From assembly GCF_026410545.1 (NCBI RefSeq), contig NZ_JAPMIT010000002.1, positions 124,001-188,000 of the forward strand: a DNA stretch of 64,000 nucleotides, read 5' to 3'. This stretch comes from Microbacterium sp. STN6 (lineage in GTDB: Bacteria > Actinomycetota > Actinomycetes > Actinomycetales > Microbacteriaceae). The position numbers were made by a program, and so were the translations under genes. Of the stretch, positions 8,012 to 17,985 are shown one piece after another. How positions within the stretch are numbered: the stretch's first letter is position 1; the number at the start of each line of letters is the position of its first letter. A model generated the notes under the pieces. That model did no database searches and was not told the DNA's origin. It saw nothing but the letters and a program-made list of their open reading frames with translations.

Positions 8012-9076
8012 ATGGCGAGCCCGGTGACGAATCGCGGCGCGCGCTCCGGGGCGGCCTCCTCCGCTCGGGAGCGTGTGCGCCGTCGGCGACTCGTTCTCGG
8101 GCTTGCCGGGGGAGTGCTGCTGCTCGCGATCGCGTTCGTCGCCAGCCTCGCGCTCGGGGCGCATCCGCTCTCGGTGTCACAGAGCCTCGGCGCGCTGGTG
8201 CACTACAACCCACACGACACGAACGACCTGATCGTGGTCGACAAGCGGCTGCCACGCACTCTCATCGGCGTGGGAGCCGGCCTGGCGCTCGGGCTCGCCG
8301 GCGCCATCATGCAGGGGCTGACCCGCAACCCGCTCGGCGACCCCGGCATTCTGGGCGTCAACATGGGGGCGTCGCTCGCGGTCGTCGTGGGCATCACGGT
8401 CTTCGGGGTCGGCGGCGTGGCCGGCTCGCTGTGGTTCGCCTTCGCGGGAGCCGCGGCCGCCTCGGTGCTCGTCTACTCGGTGGCGTCGCTCGGACGCGAG
8501 GGGGCGACCCCGGTCAAGCTCGCCCTCGCGGGGGCCGCCATCACGGCCGCGCTCAGCTCGATCGTCACCGCCCTGCTGCTCGCCGACACGCAGGTGTTCG
8601 ACCAGCTGCGCTTCTGGCAGGTAGGCGCGCTGGCGGGGCGTGGCTGGGATGTGCTCTGGCAGGTGCTCCCCACGCTCGTGCTCGGCGCCGTGATCGCGCT
8701 GGCGCTCGGCCGGGCGCTCAACGGATTCGCGCTCGGTGACGACGTCGCCCGCGCGCTCGGCCAGCGGGTGGGCGCCTCGCGCCTCGTGTGCGCGGTTGCG
8801 GTCGTGCTGCTCTGCGGCTCGGCCACGGCGGCCGCGGGCCCGATCGCGTTCGTCGGGCTCGCGGTGCCGCACATCGCCCGCCGCGTCGTCGGCGGTGACT
8901 ACCGGTGGGTGCTCGCGTACTCGGCTCTCATCGCACCCGTTCTGCTGCTGGCCTGTGACATCATCGGGCGGCTCATCGCGTTCCCCGGCGAGGTGCAGGT
9001 GGGTGTCGTGACGGCGTTCGTGGGTGCCCCGATCTTCATCGGGCTCGTGCGCCGGCGCAAGGCGGTCTCGCTGTGA
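8012..9076 (+). CDS. FecCD family iron-siderophore ABC permease (first)
   Basis: A 354-residue inner-membrane permease with about ten transmembrane helices. The motifs RLPRTLIGVGAGLALGLAGAIMQ and TRNPLGDPGILG are hallmark FecCD sequences at the start of the family domain. A basic, low-complexity cytoplasmic N-terminus of about 28 residues precedes helix 1. It starts 11 nt after the lipoprotein stop and overlaps the second permease by GTGA. It should form a heterodimer with the next gene product, together with the ATPase dimer. Confidence 0.93.
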   Translation: MASPVTNRGARSGAASSARERVRRRRLVLGLAGGVLLLAIAFVASLALGAHPLSVSQSLGALVHYNPHDTNDLIVVDKRLPRTLIGVGAGLALGLAGAIMQGLTRNPLGDPGILGVNMGASLAVVVGITVFGVGGVAGSLWFAFAGAAAASVLVYSVASLGREGATPVKLALAGAAITAALSSIVTALLLADTQVFDQLRFWQVGALAGRGWDVLWQVLPTLVLGAVIALALGRALNGFALGDDVARALGQRVGASRLVCAVAVVLLCGSATAAAGPIAFVGLAVPHIARRVVGGDYRWVLAYSALIAPVLLLACDIIGRLIAFPGEVQVGVVTAFVGAPIFIGLVRRRKAVSL

Positions 9077-10116
9077 GCGGCTCCGGCAGGGCATCCTCCT
9101 CCGGCCGCGCATCCGGCTCCGGCGTCGCTCGACGCGTGTGGGTCGTTGGCCTCGCGGCGGCCCTCGCCATCGTTGTGGTGGCCGGCGTCGCGCTGTGCCT
9201 GGGCGACGTCGCCGTCTCGCCCGCGCAGATCGTCGCCGCGCTCACCGGAAACGCCGACAGGCTGACCAGCTTCGTCATCGTCGACCTGCGCCTGCCGCGC
9301 ATCGTCACCTCCATCGTCGTGGGCCTGTGCCTCGGGCTCTCCGGCGCCCTGTTCCAGACCATCGCGCGCAACCCGCTGGCGAGCCCAGACATCATCGGCG
9401 TCACGGCCGGCGCGAGCGCCGCCGGCGTCATCGGTGTGGTCGTTCTCGGCCTCAGCGGTCTCGCGCTCTCGGGCGTCGTGCTGCTCGGCGCCATCGCCGC
9501 CGCCGTGGCCATCTACGTTCTGGCCTGGCGCGGAGGCATCGCCGGCTACCGATTCGTGCTCATCGGCATCGGCATCGCGGCGCTCGGCACCGGCGTCGTC
9601 TCGGTCGTGCTCACGCGCACCAGCATCACGGATGCGCAGTCCGCGCTCGTCTGGCTTTCCGGCAGCGTGAACGGCGCCGACTGGGGCCGGTTCCTGCCGC
9701 TTGCCGCGTCGGCCGCCGTGTTCACCGCGGCCGCGCTCGTGCTGCATGGCCCGCTGTCGGTGCTCGAGCTCGGCGACGACCTCGCCTCCGGCCTCGGAGT
9801 GCGGGCCGAGCGCACCCGCGCCGCCGCCATCGGCATCGGCGTTGTGCTCGCCGCCATCGCGGTCTCAGCCGCAGGGCCGGTGGCGTTCGTGGCGCTGGTG
9901 AGCGCACCGATCGCGAGGCGCCTGGTGGGCGGTGGGGCGCTGGCTCTCGCGCCATCCGCTCTCATCGGTGGTCTGATGGTGCTGGTCGCCGACGTCGTGG
10001 CGCAGTTCGCCGTGCCGTCGCTCGTGTTCCCGGTCGGTGTCGTCACGGGCATCGTGGGGGCGCCGTATCTGCTGTGGCTGCTGACGAGAACGAACCGGGT
10101 CGGGCGAGGAGGATGA
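9073..10116 (+). CDS. FecCD family iron-siderophore ABC permease (second)
   Basis: A 347-residue paralogue of the preceding permease, coupled to it by the GTGA overlap at 9073-9076. It shows DLRLPRIVTSIVVGLCLGLSG and ARNPLASPDIIG, the FecCD signature, and about ten hydrophobic helices. The first ~18 residues are Ser/Gly-rich and probably disordered. FecC/FecD-type heterodimers are the usual arrangement for ferric siderophore importers. The gene ends in ATGA at the start of the ATPase gene. Confidence 0.93.
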   Translation: MSGSGRASSSGRASGSGVARRVWVVGLAAALAIVVVAGVALCLGDVAVSPAQIVAALTGNADRLTSFVIVDLRLPRIVTSIVVGLCLGLSGALFQTIARNPLASPDIIGVTAGASAAGVIGVVVLGLSGLALSGVVLLGAIAAAVAIYVLAWRGGIAGYRFVLIGIGIAALGTGVVSVVLTRTSITDAQSALVWLSGSVNGADWGRFLPLAASAAVFTAAALVLHGPLSVLELGDDLASGLGVRAERTRAAAIGIGVVLAAIAVSAAGPVAFVALVSAPIARRLVGGGALALAPSALIGGLMVLVADVVAQFAVPSLVFPVGVVTGIVGAPYLLWLLTRTNRVGRGG

Positions 10117-10121
10117 GCATC

Positions 10122-10958
10122 ATGGACGAGACGGCTCCGAGCGGCGCGCCGACGCCCGCGCACACGCTCGCGGCGCGCGGTCTCACGCTCGGCTACGACG
10201 GGCGCGAGGTGGTGCACGGCATCGACATCGAGGTGCCACCCGGGCGCATCACCGCCATCGTCGGGCCGAACGCGTGCGGCAAATCGACGCTGCTGCGCGG
10301 CCTCAGCAGGCTGCTCGCGCCGGAGGCGGGGGAGGTGCTGCTCGACGGACGCGACATCCGCAGCCAGCGCACCCGCGACGTCGCCACCGTGCTCGGCCTG
10401 CTGCCGCAGAACCCCACGGCGCCCGACGGCGTGAGCGTGGCCGACCTCATCGGCCGCGGCCGCTACCCGCACCAGGGCTGGTTCCGGCGATGGAGCGCAG
10501 CGGATGACGCAGCCGTCGCCGACGCCATGCTGGCCACGGCCGTGACCGACCTCGCCGACCGTCCCATCGACGAGCTCTCGGGCGGCCAGCGCCAGCGGGT
10601 CTGGATCGCCATGGCGCTCGCGCAGGAGACCGACATTCTGCTGCTCGACGAGCCGACGACTTTCCTCGACGTGAGCCACCAGATCGAGGTGCTCGACCTG
10701 CTGCTCGACCTGAACCGGCAGCGCGGCACCACCATTGTGATGGTGCTGCACGACCTGAACATGGCCTGCCGCTACGCCGACCACCTCGTGGCCATGCGCG
10801 ACGGGCTCATCGTGGCCGAAGGGGCGCCGGAGAACGTGGTCACCACCGAGCTGGTGAGCCGGGTGTTCGGCATCGGCTCGCTCGTCACCGCCGATCCCGT
10901 CACGGGCGACCGCATGGTCGTGCCGATGGGCCGGCACCACCGCGGCGTCGAGGAATAG
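10122..10958 (+). CDS. Iron-siderophore ABC transporter ATP-binding protein (FecE-like)
   Basis: An ATPase of 278 residues from ATG 10122. An in-frame ATG at 10113 overlaps the permease stop but abuts the GAGGAGG ribosome site (10106-10112); ATG 10122 has 9-nt spacing, so I prefer it. Walker A is GPNACGKST, with the unusual Ala-Cys pair common in the FepC/FecE group. The signature LSGGQRQRVWIAMALAQ and Walker B ILLLDEPTTFLD follow. It powers import of a ferric siderophore through the two upstream permeases and ends the iron-box-controlled operon. Confidence 0.93.
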   Translation: MDETAPSGAPTPAHTLAARGLTLGYDGREVVHGIDIEVPPGRITAIVGPNACGKSTLLRGLSRLLAPEAGEVLLDGRDIRSQRTRDVATVLGLLPQNPTAPDGVSVADLIGRGRYPHQGWFRRWSAADDAAVADAMLATAVTDLADRPIDELSGGQRQRVWIAMALAQETDILLLDEPTTFLDVSHQIEVLDLLLDLNRQRGTTIVMVLHDLNMACRYADHLVAMRDGLIVAEGAPENVVTTELVSRVFGIGSLVTADPVTGDRMVVPMGRHHRGVEE

Positions 10959-11042
10959 GCGGGCCCGGCGAGCGGTGTGGGCGCGCGGCGTGCGGGCGAC
11001 CGGGCGCGGGCGCCATCCGCTGACCGTGGAAGAATCGAGGGT

Positions 11043-12359
11043 ATGGCCCGAGATGTGACGCCGCCGCGCGGCATGCGCGATTTCCTGCCCGCCGAGAAGA
11101 GCCGGCGCGAGCACGCGCTCGGCGTGATCCGGCGCAGCTTCGCCGACCACGGCTTCGACGAGATCGAGACGCCCGTTCTCGAAGACATCCAGCGGCTGCA
11201 CTCCGGACTCGGCGGCGACAACGAGAAGCTCGGATTCAGCGTGCTGCGCCGCGGACTCGACGACGACGACCTGGCGAAGGCCGCCGACGGGGGAGACGTG
11301 CTCGCGCTCGCCGACCTGGGCCTGCGCTTCGACCTCACGGTTCCGCTCGCGCGCTTCTACGCCAGTCACCGGGCCGAGCTGCCCTCGGTCTTCCGCTCCA
11401 TCCAGATCGCGCCGGTCTGGCGCGCCGAGCGCCCGCAGAAGGGCCGCTACCGGCAGTTCGTGCAGTGCGATATCGACATCATCGGCGAGGCGGGCCAGCT
11501 GGCCGAGGTCGAGCTCATCACCGCCACCGCGGCGGCCCTCGAGGCGCTTGGGCTCGCCGACTGCACCATTCGCGTCAACGACCGGCGCATCCTCGCGGGC
11601 CTGCTCGAGTACTGCGGATTCGACGCGAGCCGGCACGCGCAGGCGCTCATCTCCATCGACAAGCTCGACAAGATCGGCGCAGACGGCGTCGTGGCCGAAC
11701 TCGCCGAAAACGGTGCAGACGCGGCGGCCGTGCTCGGCGGCATCCTCGAACGGCTCGAGCCGCGCCTGGCCGAGGGCATCCCGCTTACCGCCCACGACAT
11801 CGCCGCCGCGCTTCCCGACGGAATCGACGCCGACGCCGTCGCCGACCTCGAGTCGCTCGCCCACGCGCTCGCCGCCCTGCCGCCCGGGGTTCGCCTCACC
11901 TTCGACCCGACACTCGTGCGCGGCATGGGCTACTACACCGGCACCATCTTCGAGATCGCGCACCCCGCCTCCGGCAGCTCGGTCGGTGGCGGCGGCCGCT
12001 ACGACGGCATGATCGGCCGGTTCCTGGGCACCGACGTGCCGGCGTGCGGCTTCTCCATCGGGTTCGAGCGCATCGTCGACCTGATCGACACGCCAGCGGA
12101 TGCTGCCGCAGACTCCGTCGCGCTCGTATACGACCCGTCCGTGCCCCTCGCCCGCCTGCTCGCCCTGAAGACCGAGCTCGTCTCGCGCGGCAAACGCGTG
12201 CGCCTCGAGCGACGCGCCAAGAACATGAAGGCGCTGCTCGGCCGGGCCAGGGAGGCCGGGTACGGGTCGTTCGCCGTGGTCGAGGGTGCCGCATCCGGTA
12301 CCGCTGCAGCCTCGGCCTCGACGTGGGCAGACGAGCTGACGTTCAGGCCGCTCGAGTAG
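11043..12359 (+). CDS. hisS: Histidyl-tRNA synthetase
   Basis: A 438-residue class II aminoacyl-tRNA synthetase that charges tRNA-His. Motif 2 appears as PVWRAERPQKGRYRQFVQCD, the histidine-specific loop as LVRGMGYYTGTIFEI and motif 3 as GFSIGFERIV; a C-terminal anticodon-binding domain follows. ATG 11043 is preceded by GAGG (11037-11040) and also by a -10-like AAGAAT (11030-11035) 7 nt upstream, so it could be leaderless. An upstream frame extension to 10977 is not supported. Confidence 0.95.
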   Translation: MARDVTPPRGMRDFLPAEKSRREHALGVIRRSFADHGFDEIETPVLEDIQRLHSGLGGDNEKLGFSVLRRGLDDDDLAKAADGGDVLALADLGLRFDLTVPLARFYASHRAELPSVFRSIQIAPVWRAERPQKGRYRQFVQCDIDIIGEAGQLAEVELITATAAALEALGLADCTIRVNDRRILAGLLEYCGFDASRHAQALISIDKLDKIGADGVVAELAENGADAAAVLGGILERLEPRLAEGIPLTAHDIAAALPDGIDADAVADLESLAHALAALPPGVRLTFDPTLVRGMGYYTGTIFEIAHPASGSSVGGGGRYDGMIGRFLGTDVPACGFSIGFERIVDLIDTPADAAADSVALVYDPSVPLARLLALKTELVSRGKRVRLERRAKNMKALLGRAREAGYGSFAVVEGAASGTAAASASTWADELTFRPLE

Positions 12360-12419
12360 GCGCGCACGTCTCGCGGGGCGTTAGGGCCCGCGCATCCGCG
12401 GTGTGGGAGCACTCACTAG

Positions 12420-13766
<1,347 letters not shown>

Positions 13767-13788
13767 CTGCACGCAGCCACCACCTCAC

Positions 13789-13845
13789 CGACTCGGGCCG
13801 AATCGCGGGTGTTCTCGACGAGAACCCGCGATTCGGCCCGAGTCG
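13789..13845. repeat. Long perfect intergenic palindrome after eno, possible terminator
   Basis: A 22-bp arm at 13789-13810 is exactly complementary to 13824-13845 with a 13-nt loop. The core reads CGCGGGTGTTCTCGACGAGA...ACCCGCG. No T-tract follows, so it would be a non-canonical (I-shaped) terminator of the kind common in actinobacteria. It shares its GGGTGTTC/GAACACCC-type core with elements at 25158-25210 and 41071-41194. Confidence 0.7.
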
Positions 13846-13938
13846 TGTGCGAGCCTGCGCGCGAGTGTGCGTGTGAGGCGCGCCGCACTCGCGCGTGCCG
13901 AGCGCTCCACGGCCGAGCCGGAACGTAAGATCGAGGTC

Positions 13939-14529
13939 ATGCCCGTTCGCCGTCCCGCAGAGAGCCGCGCGCCCACCACGCGACGCGTGCCGGTGGCGAT
14001 GCAGCCGAAGCAGAGCGCTGCGGGCGGGTGGCTGCGCGGCATCCGCTTCTCGGGTTTTTCGCTTCTCATGATGGCGCTCGTCATACTCGCGGTCGTCATT
14101 CTCGCGCCCACTCTGCACCTCTACATCACGCAGCAGCAGAAGATCGACGATCTGCGCGCCCAGGTGCACGCCGAGCAGAACCGTCTCGACGACGCCCGCG
14201 TGCAGCGCGCCCGCTGGAGCGACCCCAGCTACGTGCGCTCGCAGGTGCGCGACCGCCTTTACTATGTGATGCCGGGCGAGACGAACTACCTCATCATCGA
14301 CGACCGCACGGCCGCCGAGAAGCGCGCGCACGAGGCGCCGGTGAGCAAGAAGATCCAGACCACGAAGACCGACTGGCTTCAGGCGCTGCTCGCCTCCACC
14401 GTCACGGCCGGCACCACGGATGCGCCGCCCGCGCACGGCGCGGCCGCCGGCTCGGGGCAGGCCGCGCCCACGAGCACTCCCGTCGCCACCGACCCCGCAA
14501 CCGTCGCTACCGACCCCCCGAAGGGCTGA
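13939..14529 (+). CDS. Septum formation initiator family protein (FtsB/DivIC-like)
   Basis: A 196-residue bitopic membrane protein. After a basic cytoplasmic N-terminus it has one transmembrane segment (about residues 38-60). A coiled coil follows (residues ~62-90, QQQKIDDLRAQVHAEQNRLDDARVQRARW), then the conserved DPSYVRSQVRDRLYYVMPGE segment diagnostic of the DivIC/FtsB family. A disordered Ala/Thr/Pro tail ends the protein. The FtsB-FtsL-FtsQ complex controls septal peptidoglycan synthesis. The start ATG 13939 has GAGG two nt upstream; a longer frame runs through the palindrome and is rejected. Confidence 0.9.
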   Translation: MPVRRPAESRAPTTRRVPVAMQPKQSAAGGWLRGIRFSGFSLLMMALVILAVVILAPTLHLYITQQQKIDDLRAQVHAEQNRLDDARVQRARWSDPSYVRSQVRDRLYYVMPGETNYLIIDDRTAAEKRAHEAPVSKKIQTTKTDWLQALLASTVTAGTTDAPPAHGAAAGSGQAAPTSTPVATDPATVATDPPKG

Positions 14530-14531
14530 GC

Positions 14532-15047
14532 ATGTCTTCACCGCCGTTCGAGCCTGTGAGCGACGCCGACATCCGGGCCGTCTCCGCCCAGCTGGGCAGG
14601 CAGGCGCGTGATGTGATCGGCATTCCCGCCCGGTGCGTGTGCGGGGCGCCCACGGTCGTTGCGACCGCGCCGCGCCTCGGCGACGGCACGCCGTTCCCCA
14701 CGCTGTACTACCTGAGCCACCCGGCGGCCACCGCGGCCATCTCGCAGCTCGAGGCCACCCAGGTCATGAACGAGTACAACGACATGCTGGCCGACGACGC
14801 CGAGCTGCGTGAACGCTACGCCGCCGCGCATGAGGCGTACCTCGCCGACCGCGGGAGCATTCAGGCCGTGCCCGAGATCGCCGGCATCTCGGCGGGAGGA
14901 ATGCCGACCCGTGTGAAGTGCCTGCACGCGCTCGCCGCGCACGCGCTCGCGGTGGGTCCGGGCGTCAACCCCATCGGCGACCTCGCGCTCGCCCGCGCCG
15001 ACTGGTCGCCGCAGCGATGCGAGTGCCGAGGCGAGCCCGAGGAATGA
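14532..15047 (+). CDS. DUF501 domain-containing protein
   Basis: A 171-residue cytoplasmic protein of the DUF501 family, typically found between a DivIC-like gene and an exopolyphosphatase gene in actinobacteria. Conserved cysteines are visible in RCVCGAPTVV near the N-terminus, in RVKCLHALAAHALA, and in the C-terminal PQRCECRGEPEE; together they could bind a metal. It starts 3 nt after the upstream gene. Function is unknown. Here the following gene is a subtilase rather than the usual ppx. Confidence 0.88.
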   Translation: MSSPPFEPVSDADIRAVSAQLGRQARDVIGIPARCVCGAPTVVATAPRLGDGTPFPTLYYLSHPAATAAISQLEATQVMNEYNDMLADDAELRERYAAAHEAYLADRGSIQAVPEIAGISAGGMPTRVKCLHALAAHALAVGPGVNPIGDLALARADWSPQRCECRGEPEE

Positions 15048-16318
15048 TGCGAAGCCGGCGCCGGCCCAGGCGCCTCCGTCTCACCTGCGCCGCTGCGGTC
15101 GCCGCGCTCGCCGCGATGACGCTCACGGTGGCGGCCCCCGCGCCCGCGCACGCCGACCAGGTGCGCAGCCTCGAGTACTGGCTGAGCGGATACGGCATCG
15201 CCGACGCCTGGCAGACCACCCGCGGCGCCGGCATCACGGTGGCCGTCATCGACACGGGCGTCGACGGCAGCGTGGCTGAGCTGCGCGGCGCCGTCACCGG
15301 CGGAGCCGACTTCTCAGGGCAGGGCGCAGCCAACGGACAGAAGCCGGTGGGCGCCGACTCCGATCACGGCACGTGGGTGGCCTCGCTGCTCGCCGGTCGC
15401 GGAACCGGTGCGGGCAACGGCGTCATCGGCGTCGCGCCCGAGGCCTCGATCCTCTCGCTATCGGTGGGGCTGGGCGGGCAGGCGGCGTCGTCGAGTGACG
15501 AGCAGATCCCCGACGCGGTGCGGTGGGCCGTGGATCACGGGGCATCCGTCATCAACATGTCGCTGACCCGCAACACGCTCGACTGGCCCGAGAGCTGGGA
15601 CTCGGCGTTCCAGTACGCGTTCGCGCACAACGTGGTCGTGGTCGCGGCGGCGGGCAATCGCGGCAGCGGCACGACCGAGGTCGGCGCGCCAGCGACCATC
15701 CCGGGCGTGCTCACGGTCGCCGGCGTCGACCGCGCGGGTCGAGCCAGCTTCGACGCGTCGAGCCAGGGCATCACGATCGGTGTGTCGGCGCCGAGCGAAC
15801 AGCTCGTCGGGGTGAGCCCCGGCGGCGGCTACGTGCAGTGGGAGGGCACGAGCGGCGCGGCTCCCATCGTCGCCGGCGTCGTCGCGCTCGTGCAGGCATC
15901 GCACCCGGGCCTGTCGGCCGCGAACGTCATCAACCGCATCATCCGCACCGCCCGGCCGGTGGGCTCGGCGCCGAGCCCCATCTACGGGTACGGACTGCTC
16001 GACGCGCGAGCGGCCGTGACGGCCGCCGTGCCATCCGTCACTGCAAATCCCATGGGCGATCTCGGGGAGTGGATCAGGGTGCATCGGCGTGCCGAGGCGA
16101 CGGATGCGCCCACCCCCGGCGCTACCGCCGCGCCGACGGCGACGCCGACCGCGCTCGCCCCCGAACCCGTGGACACCGCGGCGTTCCTCATGCCCCGGTG
16201 GGGTACCGTCACGGGCGTCATCATTCCGGTCACGGTGCTTCTCGCATTCGTGGCGATCGCGGCGCTCGGTGGGGTAGCGGCGTGGCGCCATTTCAGGCGG
16301 CTGCGTCAAAAGGGGTAG
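15044..16318 (+). CDS. S8 family serine peptidase, membrane-anchored (mycosin-like)
   Basis: A 424-residue subtilase overlapping the DUF501 stop by ATGA; a second ATG at 15047 is equally usable. An Arg-rich signal peptide ends near AHAD (about residue 37). The catalytic triad is visible as Asp in AVIDTGVDG, His in DSDHGTWVASLLAG and Ser in GTSGAAPIVAG; the oxyanion Asn is in AAAGNRGSG. A Pro/Thr/Ala linker leads to a C-terminal transmembrane helix and a basic tail, so the protease domain faces outward. The layout resembles mycosins of type VII secretion, but no ESX genes are adjacent. Confidence 0.88.
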   Translation: MMRSRRRPRRLRLTCAAAVAALAAMTLTVAAPAPAHADQVRSLEYWLSGYGIADAWQTTRGAGITVAVIDTGVDGSVAELRGAVTGGADFSGQGAANGQKPVGADSDHGTWVASLLAGRGTGAGNGVIGVAPEASILSLSVGLGGQAASSSDEQIPDAVRWAVDHGASVINMSLTRNTLDWPESWDSAFQYAFAHNVVVVAAAGNRGSGTTEVGAPATIPGVLTVAGVDRAGRASFDASSQGITIGVSAPSEQLVGVSPGGGYVQWEGTSGAAPIVAGVVALVQASHPGLSAANVINRIIRTARPVGSAPSPIYGYGLLDARAAVTAAVPSVTANPMGDLGEWIRVHRRAEATDAPTPGATAAPTATPTALAPEPVDTAAFLMPRWGTVTGVIIPVTVLLAFVAIAALGGVAAWRHFRRLRQKG

Positions 16319-16355
16319 ATTGGGGTCATACTTTCCAGCTTGAGGAGACTCTTCT

Positions 16356-17765
16356 GTGCCCAAAATCCTGATTGTCGGTGGCGGTTACGCCGGTTTCTAC
16401 ACCGCGTGGAAGCTTGAAAAGTGGCTTCGCGCGGGTGAGGCCGAGGTCACGATCGTCGACCCCCGCCCGTACATGACGTATCAGCCCTTCCTGCCGGAGG
16501 TCGCCTCCGGCTCAGTGGAGCCGCGCCACGCGGTCGTCTCGCAGAGGCGCCACCTGAAGCGCACCGAGGTCATCACCGCGCAGGTCACCTACGTCGACCA
16601 CGCGAACAAGACGGCCACCATCACCCCGCCGGTCGGCGAGGCGTGGCAGTTCGAGTACGACATCGTGGTGGTCACGGCTGGCGCGGTCTCGCGCACCTTC
16701 CCGATCCCGGGCGTCGCCGATCAGGCCATCGGCCTGAAGACGATCGAAGAGGCCGCGCAGATCCGCGACAAGATGCTGACGAACTTCGACAAGGCGGCTC
16801 TGCTGCCTGCCGGGCCCGAGCGCGACAGGCTGCTCACGGTCGTCGTGGTCGGCGGTGGCTTCGCGGGCATCGAGATCTTCGGCGAGCTGCGCTCGTTCGC
16901 GAGCGCCCTGCTCAAGCGCTACCCGCAGATCGAGTTCGAAGACACGCACTTCCACCTCATTGAGGCCATGGGCCGCATCATGCCAGAGGTGTCGCTGCCC
17001 ACGAGCCACTGGGTCATCAAGAACCTGGCCCGGCGCGGGGCTGAGATCCACCTCGAGACGCAGCTCACGAGCGCCGTCGACGGCGTGGTGCAGCTCTCCA
17101 CCGGCGAGTCGATGGAATCCGACCTCATCATCTGGACGGCTGGCGTCATGGCCAACCCCACGGTCGTGCGCAACACCGACCTGCCCATCGAGGAGCGCGG
17201 CCGCCTGAAGGTTCGCGCCGATCTGCGCGTGGGCACCGAAGACGAGATCATCGCCGACGCCTGGGGCGCGGGCGATGTCGCGGCGGTCCCCGACCTCACG
17301 GGCGGCGGCGTCGGCGGCTTCTGCGTCCCCAACGCCCAGCACGCGGTGCGTCAGGGCAAGCTCATGTCGAAGAACATCGTGGCGGTGCTGCGCGGCGAGA
17401 AGCCGAAGGAGTACTACCACAAGAACGCGGGCGCGGTCGCCGGTATCGGCCTCGGCATCGGCGTGTTCCAGAAGGGCAAGCTCGGCATCAAGGGCTTCCC
17501 CGCCTGGGTGATGCACCGCGGCTACCACGGCCTGGCCATGCCCACGTGGGAGCGCAAGATCCGCGTCATCGGCAACTGGGTTCTGAACCTGCTCCTCGAC
17601 CGCGACATCGTCTCGCTCGAGGACCGCACGCAGCCCCGCGCCGAGTTCGAGAAGTTCGCCGCACGGCCGAAGCCGCCCGCGGCAGACGCCGAGAAGCCGG
17701 AGAAGAAGGCCCCCGCGCGCAAGCCCGCCGCGAAGAAGGAGCCGGCCAAGGCCGACGCGAAGTAG
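16356..17765 (+). CDS. Type II NADH dehydrogenase (NAD(P)/FAD-dependent oxidoreductase)
   Basis: A 469-residue peripheral membrane flavoprotein of the NDH-2 family, which passes electrons from NADH to menaquinone without proton pumping. The first Rossmann motif GGGYAGF (residues 8-14) binds FAD and the second, VVVVGGGFAGIE (163-173), binds NADH. TAGVMANP and GAGDVAAVPD are further family signatures, and an amphipathic C-terminal region probably gives membrane contact. The last ~35 residues are a Lys/Ala/Pro-rich tail of unknown role. Start GTG 16356 has TGAGGAG upstream with 8-nt spacing. A strong hairpin terminator follows. Confidence 0.92.
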   Translation: MPKILIVGGGYAGFYTAWKLEKWLRAGEAEVTIVDPRPYMTYQPFLPEVASGSVEPRHAVVSQRRHLKRTEVITAQVTYVDHANKTATITPPVGEAWQFEYDIVVVTAGAVSRTFPIPGVADQAIGLKTIEEAAQIRDKMLTNFDKAALLPAGPERDRLLTVVVVGGGFAGIEIFGELRSFASALLKRYPQIEFEDTHFHLIEAMGRIMPEVSLPTSHWVIKNLARRGAEIHLETQLTSAVDGVVQLSTGESMESDLIIWTAGVMANPTVVRNTDLPIEERGRLKVRADLRVGTEDEIIADAWGAGDVAAVPDLTGGGVGGFCVPNAQHAVRQGKLMSKNIVAVLRGEKPKEYYHKNAGAVAGIGLGIGVFQKGKLGIKGFPAWVMHRGYHGLAMPTWERKIRVIGNWVLNLLLDRDIVSLEDRTQPRAEFEKFAARPKPPAADAEKPEKKAPARKPAAKKEPAKADAK

Positions 17766-17777
17766 AACCTGCAGAAC

Positions 17778-17817
17778 GAAGGGGCCGTCGGCGGCGTGAG
17801 TCGCCGGCGGCCCCTTC
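17778..17817 (+). terminator. Rho-independent-type hairpin after NDH-2 gene
   Basis: A 16-bp stem (17778-17793 with 17802-17817, one G-T pair) with an 8-nt loop lies 13 nt after the NDH-2 stop. The stem is very GC-rich and has no clear T-tract, as is frequent in actinobacteria. Confidence 0.8.
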
Positions 17818-17839
17818 GCATCCGCTGCCCTTGCCGGCA

Positions 17840-17928
17840 CGAACGAAAACGACGGATCAACTGCGTTTTCGTGAGCGGATGCGGCCCTACCGGGCCGTTT
17901 CCGACAGAATCTCCGTCGTTTTCGTTCG
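17840..17928. repeat. 17-bp perfect inverted repeat with 55-nt spacer
   Basis: CGAACGAAAACGACGGA (17840-17856) is exactly matched by its reverse complement at 17912-17928. Inside lies a smaller hairpin, CGGCCC (17882-17887) with GGGCCG (17892-17897). It lies between the NDH-2 terminator and the tRNA gene; no coding sequence is visible across it. The A-rich arms differ from the GC-rich surroundings. Confidence 0.7.
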
Positions 17929-17985
17929 CGGCGGGCGGGTGGCGGCCGCGTTCCCGTAGCATTGAGCCGCGGCCGGCAGCGGCAC

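Noticed and set aside
9024-10121. Long N-terminal extension of the siderophore ATPase
   Set aside because: It is the second permease gene read in another frame; the ribosome site at 10106-10112 and the ABC domain set the start at 10122 (or 10113).
9546-11963. An 805-codon open frame on the bottom strand
   Set aside because: It runs antisense to the second FecCD permease, the ATPase and hisS, whose products are recognised families. High GC at third positions opens long antisense frames; its predicted sequence is low-complexity His/Glu/Arg-rich and matches no family.
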